Positions 53,011 to 60,341 of a stretch of DNA of 64,000 nucleotides are shown here, piece after piece. The stretch lies in contig NZ_JAIHON010000012.1 of the NCBI RefSeq assembly GCF_021173675.1, positions 62,001-126,000 on the forward strand, written 5' to 3'. This stretch comes from Streptomyces lincolnensis. Its GTDB lineage: Bacteria; Actinomycetota; Actinomycetes; Streptomycetales; Streptomycetaceae. The position numbers and the translations under genes were made by a program. The first letter of the stretch is position 1. Each line of letters starts with the position of its first letter. The notes beneath the pieces are model-generated. The model had not been told where the DNA came from. It did no database searches and saw only the letters and a list, made by a program, of their open reading frames with translations.

Positions 53011-56000
53011 CTACAGCGGCATCGGGGCCATGTCGCATTCGATACGACGGCGCTGCCGGGCCGCGATGAGCCACGGGTGGTCGGCCTTGACCACCCGGCT
53101 GAGGCCCTCCACCGCCCGGCGCTGCAGCTCGTCCGCCTCCGTGCCGCGGCCGAGTCCGCGCAGGTCGAGGGCGAGGTTGGCGGTGCAGGAGAGGGTCAGC
53201 GGGTGCTCCGCGCCGGCCACCTCGGCCAGCAGCGGCAGGTTCGCCTCGTCGATCTCGTGCGCGCGGTCGAAGTCGAGGCGGGCGTAGGCCGTGTTGGCCT
53301 GGCCGATGGCGACGGTGAGCCGGGTGATGTGCCGCTCGCCCACCGTGCGGCCCAGCCGCTCGGCCGCGTCGTCCTCCAGCTCCTGCGCCTCGTCCAGGGC
53401 GTTGAGCGCCCGCAGGGTGGCGGCCAGGTTGGCCTTGGTCAGCAGGGTGTACGCGTGGTCCTCGCCGAGCCGCTGCTCGTAGCGGCGCAGGGTCACCTCG
53501 GCCAGCTCACGGGAGCCTTCCAGGTCCCCGGCCAGCCGCCGGTCGACGGAGACGTTGGTGGCCGTGGACAGCGCGTCGAAGTGGTCGGGGCCGTAGCGGG
53601 AGACGAAGCGCCGCAGGGTCTCCTCGGCGAGCTTGGCGGCCTCTTCGAGCGCTCCGTCCCGGCGCCGGCACACGCCGAGGTTGCGGGCCATGCGCAGGGC
53701 GAGGGGGTGCTCCTCGCCGAGCGCGTTGCGGGCCCGGCGGTAGGCGTCCTCCTGGTAGTCGCGGGCGCCCGGGTAGTCGCCGGACTCCCGCATGTCGATG
53801 GCGAGGCCGTTGAGGGTGTTGAGGGTGAAGAAGCTGGCGGGACCGAACAGCAGTTCGCGCTGGCGGGCGTTCTCCTGGTCCAGCGGCAGTGCCTCCCGGA
53901 ACTGTCCGCACAGTCGCAGGTCGACGCCCCAGCTGTGGGTGCCGCGCAGGGTGGCGGGGTCGTCGGGGCCGAACAGGGAGCGGGCCAGCTCGGTGGCCTC
54001 CCGGCCGAGGTCCCGGGCCTCTTCGAACCGGCCCTGGTAGCGGCGGCCGTCGGCCAGCTCGCACAGGGCGTCGACGAGGTCCTCGGGGTCGACGTCGATC
54101 CGCCGGGAGACCTCCAGCGCGTTCTCCACGAGCGGGATCGACTCGGAGATCTGACCGACCTGACGCAGCAGGAAGGAGAACATCTTCGCCATCCGGATGA
54201 CGTGGATGTTCTCCTCGCCGGAGGAGGCGAGCCAGGCGTTCCAGGCCTGCCGGGCGAAGTTCGCGGCGCCCTCGTGGTCGCCCCAGTAGTAGAGGAACCA
54301 GGCGGTGTCGTAGACGAGTTCGCGTACGTAGGTGTCGGTACTGGTGACGGCCTGCGAGGTGAGGATGTGGGGCAGCAGGGCCTGGTAGGCGCGCCATTCC
54401 AGCGACGAGCCGTAGGGGCCGGGCTTGGCGGCCGACAGCAGCTGGTGCGCCGCGTCCCGCATCTTCTCCCGCTCCTCGGCGCTCAGCTTCGCCAGGAGCA
54501 CGGTCTGCAGCAGGCGGTGCATCTGGAGCGTGTCGGACCTCGGGTCCACCTTGACCAGGGAGAACTGGCTGAGGTCACGGACGGCACGGTTCAGCTTGAT
54601 GGACTCGCGCAGCAGCGGGTCGACCTCGGGCGTGATGCTGACGCCCCGGCTGCCGCGCAGCATGGACCGCGGGATCGGCTCGGGGGCCATGCTGGCGCAG
54701 ATGTCCAGCAGCTGGCGGGCGCCCGGGTTGTTCTCCTGGATCCGCTCCAGCGAGATGTCCCAGGCCGCCGCGACGGAGACCGGGTAGTCGGGGGACCGCT
54801 CGATCTCCAGGATGTCCGGGCTGCGCTCGGCGAGCAGGTCGAGGTACTCCCCCACGAGCATGCCGGTGACGCCGAGCCAGGCGCCGGCCTGCTCGACCGC
54901 GAGCGGCAGGTCGCCCAGCGCCTCGGCGAGCCGGTCGGCGTCCTCGTGCGACAGGTCGGGAGAGCGCTTCTTGAGCAGTTCGATGGACTCCGCGCGCTCG
55001 AAGACGTTCACCGGCAGCGGCGTGGCGACCCGTTCCCAGGCCCGGTTCCGAGAGGTGACGATGACCTTGCCGGGGCCGTTGGTCGGGAAGTAGTTGCGTA
55101 CCGCCTCGACGTCCTCGGCGTTGTCGAAGACGAGCAGCCAGTTGTCGTACGGCGCTCCGCTGCGCAGTGCGTCCAGGACGGCGGGCACGGCCGTGTTGGC
55201 GGCGGGGGCGCCGATGCTGTCCTGGCTGGTGGGGGCGACGCCCAGCTGGGCCGCGAGGCTGGCGAGGGCGGCCAGGATGAGGCTCTCCCGCTCGGCGGGG
55301 ATCCAGCAGATCACCTTGTAGTCGTACTGGTGGGTGTAGATGTACTCCAGCGCCAGCTGGGACTTTCCGACGCCGCCCAGGCCGTGCAGCGCGTGCGGCA
55401 GCACCGCCGCGGTGTCCTGGGCACCCAGTTGCTCCTCCACGGCCCTCAGCAGCGCCCGCCGGCCGACGAACGAGGTGTTCCGCAGCGGAACGTTCACCAG
55501 AAGGGCGGGCGTTGCAGTCGTGGTGCTCGGCATGAGCGGCTCAGCCTCCAGGGCCTGTTGTTCGGTCGCGTCGGTTACCAGGGGCACGGGGTCTCCAGAG
55601 TCGTCGGGTACGTTCGACGCTGGATCACTGCCTGCTGCGCCCGGGGGCAAACCGGCAGGCACCCGTTCGGCCGCAGCGGGCGCACGCGCGGGGGCGGTTC
55701 GTTTCATGCGCTTCGCGCGTTCGGAGTAGGGCCCCGACAGGGCGTGCATCACGGCCAGTTCGGTGCGCGCCCAGCCGCGCTCCTCCGGGTCGGGCAGCCG
55801 GGTGCCCAGCGGGTCGCCGAGGGCGGCGCGCAGGGCGACGCCGCGTGCTCCGGCAGCCGGCAGCTCGCCCACCACCCGGATGGTGTGGGCGAGTTGGCTG
55901 CGGGTGGTGGTGGCGAGCAGTTCCTCGCGGACTCCGTCGGCGAACTCGGGGCGGTCCTGTCCGGCGCCGTTCCAGTCGATCAGCCCGCCCATCAGGATCT

Positions 56001-57504
56001 CGGCGAGGTGGTCGGGGCCGGTCTCCGGCATGGTGCGCCGGCGCAACTGATCCACCAGCTCGAACTCGAAGGGCACGGCGGCGAGTTGGGTGGCAAGGCG
56101 GCGGGCGGCGGGGGTGGCGAGGGTGAAGAAGCGGCGTACGGCGGCCTTGGCGGCGTGCGGGAAGCGCGGGGCGCGCAGTCCGGGCGCGGGGGCGCCCTTG
56201 GTGAGGGTGCCGGCCAGCAGGACGGGCAGCGGGCGGCGCACTCCGCGCTCGCCGGTGACGAGGTCGGCCCAGGCGGCGAGGGAGCCGGGCTTCAGGGACA
56301 GCACGGGGACGGGCACCGCGCCGTCGCCGCCCTCGGGCAGCGGCCGCAGCGGGTCCGGGGTCCAGTGGCCGAGGGCGTCGTTGGTGGCGCCGAAGCCGCC
56401 GGCCTCCAGGATCGCCTGGTACGGGTAGAGGGAGGAGCGGTGGCGCAGGTGCGGCGGCAGCAAGTGCACGAGGGCGGTGGGGCCGGCGTGGGCGAGCCGA
56501 CCGAGCAGGTCGTCGGCGGCGGATGCGGCCCAGCCGTGGGCGAGCCCGTCGGTGACCACGAGGAAGACACGGTCACCGCGGCCGTCGAGGAGTTCGGCGG
56601 GGTCGGCGGCGGCCGGTCCGGTGGGCCGGCGCAGGGTGGCGGCCCCGGTGCGCGGCACGTCGACCTTCACGGTCCGTACGCCCCGGAAGGCGCCGCTGTG
56701 TTCGGCGGCCCGGGCGAGCCGGGCGGCGGTGTCCTCCCAGATCCGCATGGTGGGGGCGGCGTCGATGAGCAGGACGAGGTCGAAGGCGGCGGAGCGGGCG
56801 GGCCGCAGGAAGGGCATCCACATGCCGTCCACGACCCCCTGCTCGGCGGTGGTCTCCTCGTCCAGCTCCAGGATGTCGCGGGAGGGGACCCGTCGGGCCA
56901 GCCGGTGCAGGGCGCGCGCGAAGAGGGCGGTGGTGCGGGCGGGGCCGGGCTGCGCTGGTTCGGCCGCGGGCAGCAGCGGCTGCCCCAGGCGCAGGCTGAC
57001 GGTCCCTCGGGCGTCGGGTAACAGGTCGGACCCGTCCGCCGGTGTGGTGCCCCGGGAGGAGGGCCGGTCCGCGGGGTCCGGGACCGTCGGCGGCCGGAGG
57101 CCGGGTCCGTCGGTGACGCCCGGCCACCGGGGGCTTACGGCGTCGGGGGTGTTCGGGATTTCGGCGGGCGGGGTGTCGTCGGACGAGGACGCGTCCGGCC
57201 GGTGGGCGTCCTCGGAGTCCCGCGGGGCCGTGGCCGACCGGGGCCCGGGCGGCGGATCCTGACCCGGACTCGGCGGCCGGGCCGCACCGGCCGGACCACC
57301 GTGGCGGTCCCAGTGGGCGGCGAGCCAGACCGCGTCGGCGACCTCCTGCCAGCGGAGCGGGGACTGCTCCTGGGCACCGGGGAGCGCTGCTCCGTGCTCG
57401 TTCGTCGGGTCGACGGACTCGGGGAACACCGAAGGGGGCGACGACCCCGAAACGGGGAAGCCGTCGCCTGGCCCGGATGCGTGCTCCCTGGGATAGCCCT
57501 TCAT
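53011..57504 (-). CDS. fxsT: FxsT-type vWA-like / NB-ARC / TPR STAND protein
   Basis: A giant 1497-aa protein. Residues 1-210 are Pro/Gly-rich and disordered. About 215-600 resemble the SAV_2336-type vWA-like domain (FDLVLLIDAAPTMRIWEDT), with the metal site reading DAAPT instead of DxSxS. About 690-1000 are an NB-ARC ATPase with Walker A GLGGVGKSQLALEY (K714), Walker B WLLVFDNAED and the motif GDLPLAVEQAGAWL. About 1050-1490 are tetratricopeptide repeats (ARDLGREATELARSLFGPDDPATLRGTHSWG and many like it). It matches FxSxx-COOH-system TPR proteins. Its ATG follows the MoxR stop directly (TGAATG). It probably senses a trigger with the TPRs and oligomerises through NB-ARC. Confidence 0.9.
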   Translation of the reverse strand: MKGYPREHASGPGDGFPVSGSSPPSVFPESVDPTNEHGAALPGAQEQSPLRWQEVADAVWLAAHWDRHGGPAGAARPPSPGQDPPPGPRSATAPRDSEDAHRPDASSSDDTPPAEIPNTPDAVSPRWPGVTDGPGLRPPTVPDPADRPSSRGTTPADGSDLLPDARGTVSLRLGQPLLPAAEPAQPGPARTTALFARALHRLARRVPSRDILELDEETTAEQGVVDGMWMPFLRPARSAAFDLVLLIDAAPTMRIWEDTAARLARAAEHSGAFRGVRTVKVDVPRTGAATLRRPTGPAAADPAELLDGRGDRVFLVVTDGLAHGWAASAADDLLGRLAHAGPTALVHLLPPHLRHRSSLYPYQAILEAGGFGATNDALGHWTPDPLRPLPEGGDGAVPVPVLSLKPGSLAAWADLVTGERGVRRPLPVLLAGTLTKGAPAPGLRAPRFPHAAKAAVRRFFTLATPAARRLATQLAAVPFEFELVDQLRRRTMPETGPDHLAEILMGGLIDWNGAGQDRPEFADGVREELLATTTRSQLAHTIRVVGELPAAGARGVALRAALGDPLGTRLPDPEERGWARTELAVMHALSGPYSERAKRMKRTAPARAPAAAERVPAGLPPGAAGSDPASNVPDDSGDPVPLVTDATEQQALEAEPLMPSTTTATPALLVNVPLRNTSFVGRRALLRAVEEQLGAQDTAAVLPHALHGLGGVGKSQLALEYIYTHQYDYKVICWIPAERESLILAALASLAAQLGVAPTSQDSIGAPAANTAVPAVLDALRSGAPYDNWLLVFDNAEDVEAVRNYFPTNGPGKVIVTSRNRAWERVATPLPVNVFERAESIELLKKRSPDLSHEDADRLAEALGDLPLAVEQAGAWLGVTGMLVGEYLDLLAERSPDILEIERSPDYPVSVAAAWDISLERIQENNPGARQLLDICASMAPEPIPRSMLRGSRGVSITPEVDPLLRESIKLNRAVRDLSQFSLVKVDPRSDTLQMHRLLQTVLLAKLSAEEREKMRDAAHQLLSAAKPGPYGSSLEWRAYQALLPHILTSQAVTSTDTYVRELVYDTAWFLYYWGDHEGAANFARQAWNAWLASSGEENIHVIRMAKMFSFLLRQVGQISESIPLVENALEVSRRIDVDPEDLVDALCELADGRRYQGRFEEARDLGREATELARSLFGPDDPATLRGTHSWGVDLRLCGQFREALPLDQENARQRELLFGPASFFTLNTLNGLAIDMRESGDYPGARDYQEDAYRRARNALGEEHPLALRMARNLGVCRRRDGALEEAAKLAEETLRRFVSRYGPDHFDALSTATNVSVDRRLAGDLEGSRELAEVTLRRYEQRLGEDHAYTLLTKANLAATLRALNALDEAQELEDDAAERLGRTVGERHITRLTVAIGQANTAYARLDFDRAHEIDEANLPLLAEVAGAEHPLTLSCTANLALDLRGLGRGTEADELQRRAVEGLSRVVKADHPWLIAARQRRRIECDMAPMPL

Positions 57505-58596
57505 TCAGCGGCCCTTCGCGAGGTCGCGCAGGAGCATTTCCACGAGCTTACGCCCGTCACCGTCCGCCTGGAAACCACCCGCCGTAGTCATCTGGACAGC
57601 ATTGAGCAACTGGTCGAGGGAGTGGGTGCCGCCGGACTGGACGCGCTGGACGAACACGTCCACCAGGTCTTCGGTGCCCTCCGGGCGGACTCCCAGGTGC
57701 CCTTCCACCATGGCCAGAAGTTGCTCCCTGGTGGGTGTGCGCATCTCCAGGGGCAGGCAGCGCCGGCGGAAGGCCGCGGGGAACTCGCGTTCTCCGTTGC
57801 TGGTGATCACCACGACCGGGAACTCCCGGCACTCGACCCGCCCGTCCCTGACCTCGGCGTGCTCGCCGGGGTCGCTGGTGTGGACGCGCGCGGTGCCCGC
57901 GGCGTCGCGTACCAGTTCCGGGACTTCATAGCTTCCGTTCTCCAGGACGTGCAACAGGTCGTTCGGCAGGTCGATGTCGCTCTTGTCGAGCTCGTCGACG
58001 AGCAGCACCCGGGGTCGATCGTAGGGCAGCAGAGCCGTCCCCAAGGGTCCCAGAGTGATGAAGTCGCCCAGCACCGGCGGAAGTTGACGATCTCTTGGGG
58101 AAAGATCGGTGTTGACGCCCTCGGCCGGGACCGCCTCGGCGGGCTCCAGGGCGGACGCCTGTCCGAGGCCGGCCCGCCAGGCGGCGATGGCCTGGGCGCG
58201 TCCCATGGCGTCGTGGGCGTACAGGCCGTCCCGGAGCGCGGTACGGCTGACGATGTTCCACTCCAGGACCCGGCCCAGGTCCAGTTCCCGGGAGATCAGG
58301 TAGGCCAGAGTGGACTTGCCGACGCCGGGCGGGCCGGTGATCAGCAGCGGGCGGCGCAGCAGCAGGGCCGCGTTGACGACGTCGATCTCCTCGGAGCCGA
58401 GCTGCGGGGTGATGTGCCCGGGGCCCAGTCGGCGGTCGGCGGCTTCGGCGTCGGCGGACGGCACGGGCCGGGCGGGGCCGCCCCGGAACCGGCGCCAGGG
58501 CGGCGGCTGGGGCAGGTCCGGCGGGGTGGCCGGGGCGCTGCCCGTGCCGTGGAAGACACGCCAGCCGTCGGGTGCCGTCTGCTCCTGGGCGGTCAT
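57505..58596 (-). CDS. MoxR-type AAA+ ATPase
   Basis: A 363-aa AAA+ ATPase of the MoxR group. After a Pro-rich N-terminus (about 1-60) come Walker A GPPGVGKSTLAYLI (about residue 90), Walker B RVLLVDELDKSDIDLPNDLL, sensor 1 VVVITSNGEREFPAAFRRRC and the C-terminal helical lid. MoxR ATPases work with vWA proteins as chaperone-like remodelers. The start is the ATG at 58596 (MTAQEQTAPDGWRVFHGTG), which overlaps the VMAP stop as ATGA. The three genes VMAP, MoxR and the vWA-like/NB-ARC protein thus form one coupled operon, the ternary set described for bacterial NTP-dependent conflict systems. Confidence 0.92.
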   Translation of the reverse strand: MTAQEQTAPDGWRVFHGTGSAPATPPDLPQPPPWRRFRGGPARPVPSADAEAADRRLGPGHITPQLGSEEIDVVNAALLLRRPLLITGPPGVGKSTLAYLISRELDLGRVLEWNIVSRTALRDGLYAHDAMGRAQAIAAWRAGLGQASALEPAEAVPAEGVNTDLSPRDRQLPPVLGDFITLGPLGTALLPYDRPRVLLVDELDKSDIDLPNDLLHVLENGSYEVPELVRDAAGTARVHTSDPGEHAEVRDGRVECREFPVVVITSNGEREFPAAFRRRCLPLEMRTPTREQLLAMVEGHLGVRPEGTEDLVDVFVQRVQSGGTHSLDQLLNAVQMTTAGGFQADGDGRKLVEMLLRDLAKGR

Positions 58597-60149
58597 GCCG
58601 GTGCCTCCTCGGTGGCGAGATCGCCGGGGTCGGTGGGCTGGAAGTCGACGGGCCGGGTGGGGTCGTCCCAGAGGAAGCCGATGTCCCGCAGGACGAGTTC
58701 GGCCGGCCCCTGGCTCTGGCTCTCGGCCTTCTTGCGCAGCCGGTGGATGGCCGTCGGGATCTGGGTCGGTAGCGGTACGGAGGCGAACACGGCGCTCATC
58801 TTCTGCCGGCCCGCCTCGACGAAGACGCCCGCGCGGTCCCAGACCGCGAGCCCTATCCCTTCCGCGATGGCGGCCTTGAGCGCCGCCTGCGCGACGGCAT
58901 CGGTCGGCGCGTCGAGCACGACCGCCGTATGCATGGCTTCCCCGGCGAGCCTGCGATGCCACATCAGGACGCTGTCGATGTCCGGATCGGGCCACTCCTG
59001 GACGGACACGCCGTGCTGCCGCAGGGTGCGCCAGCGCTCCTGCCACTGCTCCCGCCAGAGGGGGTCGTCCGCACGCATCCGCTCCAGACTGCGCAGGTGC
59101 ACCCCGTACTTGAGGCTGAGCGGCAACGGCTGCCCGTCGCCGATCCGGTACGTCAGACCGGCCACATCGTGGTTGAGGAGCTCGTACGGAAGGACGAACT
59201 CGATGTACATCGGCGGCTGTCGGCGTCCACTCGGCTGGGGCGCGCCGGGGGCCGTCCAGAGGCGGGCGCCCTGACGCAGCGCCGCTTCCACGGCCGGACC
59301 GAGGTCCTCCAGGGTGGTCATGGCCGGTTCCCCGGGCAGCGGGTGCCAGTGGCCGGGCACGGTGTTGAGCCAGGGGCGGACGACGACGTCGTCGGTGCCG
59401 TCCCGGGCCGGTTCGACGGCGACGATGACACAGCGCGGGATGTCCGGGTCGTAGGCCGCCTCGGCGCGTGCGGTGCGGCGGGTCTCCAGCGGTTCGGCGA
59501 GGTCCGCGCGCCGCGCCCAGTCGTCGACCCAGCCGGCCAGCGCGGCGCGGTGTCCGGGCACGGCGGCGAGCCGGGCGGCGCGGTCGAGGAGGAGCACGGC
59601 GGGTGGCAGGCCGTCCGCCTGCACGTTCCGGTCGAGGAGGTGGGTGAAGAGCCGTTCCGCGGACAGGCCGGTGGGCAGGTCAAGGCCGTTGAGTTCCTCG
59701 ACGAGTTCGTCCCGCAGGGTGGCCGCGGGGAGGTCGCCCTTGGCCAGTACGGCACGGGCGCTGGTCTCGTCGTCGTAGGAGAGCGGGCCGATCAGGGCCG
59801 CCGGCGGGGCCGGGGCCAGTAACCGGTCGAGGAGCTGGTCGAGTTCGTCGCCGGCCGGCTCTCCTTCGAGGATGCGGACCACGTCGGCCAGTACGCGTTC
59901 GCCCTCCGCCTTGTTCAGCGCGGCGCGCACCAGGACGCTGACGTCCTCACGTAAGCGGACACCTCTGAGGTCTATCTGACGGCCCAGCAGATCACCGAGG
60001 ACGAGGCCGAAGCGGAGCCGTCCCTGTCCGTCCTCCATGCAGCCCAGCGCGCACAGGGCATTGGTCAGCTCCAACAGAAGCGACGGGCCGCGCCCCTGCC
60101 CGGGTTCCTTCTCGGGTTCGCCGAACCCCGCACCTGACTCCACCGACAC
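58593..60149 (-). CDS. VMAP-type protein (vWA-MoxR-associated) with an N-terminal adaptor domain
   Basis: A 518-aa protein, first gene of the ternary operon. The N-terminal 90 or so residues (LLLELTNALCALGCMEDGQGRLRFG, then helices ending EPAGDELDQLLDRLL) form a helical adaptor of the effector-associated type. The middle (RCVIVAVEPARDG, VVVRPWLNTVPGHWHPLPGEPA) and C-terminal parts (YIEFVLPYELLNHDVAGLTYRI, LRDIGFLWDDPTRPVDF) have the look of VMAP-M and VMAP-C. It begins at a GTG (MSVESGAGFGEPEKEP) after AGGGGGA. Homotypic contact of its adaptor with that of the caspase-like protein would link sensor and effector. I recognise the family from these phrases without a profile search. Confidence 0.78.
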   Translation of the reverse strand: MSVESGAGFGEPEKEPGQGRGPSLLLELTNALCALGCMEDGQGRLRFGLVLGDLLGRQIDLRGVRLREDVSVLVRAALNKAEGERVLADVVRILEGEPAGDELDQLLDRLLAPAPPAALIGPLSYDDETSARAVLAKGDLPAATLRDELVEELNGLDLPTGLSAERLFTHLLDRNVQADGLPPAVLLLDRAARLAAVPGHRAALAGWVDDWARRADLAEPLETRRTARAEAAYDPDIPRCVIVAVEPARDGTDDVVVRPWLNTVPGHWHPLPGEPAMTTLEDLGPAVEAALRQGARLWTAPGAPQPSGRRQPPMYIEFVLPYELLNHDVAGLTYRIGDGQPLPLSLKYGVHLRSLERMRADDPLWREQWQERWRTLRQHGVSVQEWPDPDIDSVLMWHRRLAGEAMHTAVVLDAPTDAVAQAALKAAIAEGIGLAVWDRAGVFVEAGRQKMSAVFASVPLPTQIPTAIHRLRKKAESQSQGPAELVLRDIGFLWDDPTRPVDFQPTDPGDLATEEAPA

Positions 60150-60310
60150 CGACTTTCCCCCTGAGCCGGTACATCTGCCTGACCGACCAGCGAAGTTAGC
60201 ACGGCGACCAGCGGTTAACCAGGGACGAATGGGATCGGAAGCACGAGGTCCGGCCAGGATCGCCCCTTGCGGGACAACCCTGGCCGGAAGCGTTCGCCAG
60301 AGCGTTCGGG

Positions 60311-60334
60311 CGCCCTCCGGGCGGCCGGAGGGCG
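60311..60334 (-). terminator. Terminator after pnkp
   Basis: Perfect 10-bp stem CGCCCTCCGG/CCGGAGGGCG with a four-base loop, just past the pnkp stop. The 192-bp gap 60150-60341 otherwise shows no gene and would carry the promoter of the VMAP-MoxR operon. Confidence 0.75.
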
Positions 60335-60341
60335 GTCGGCT

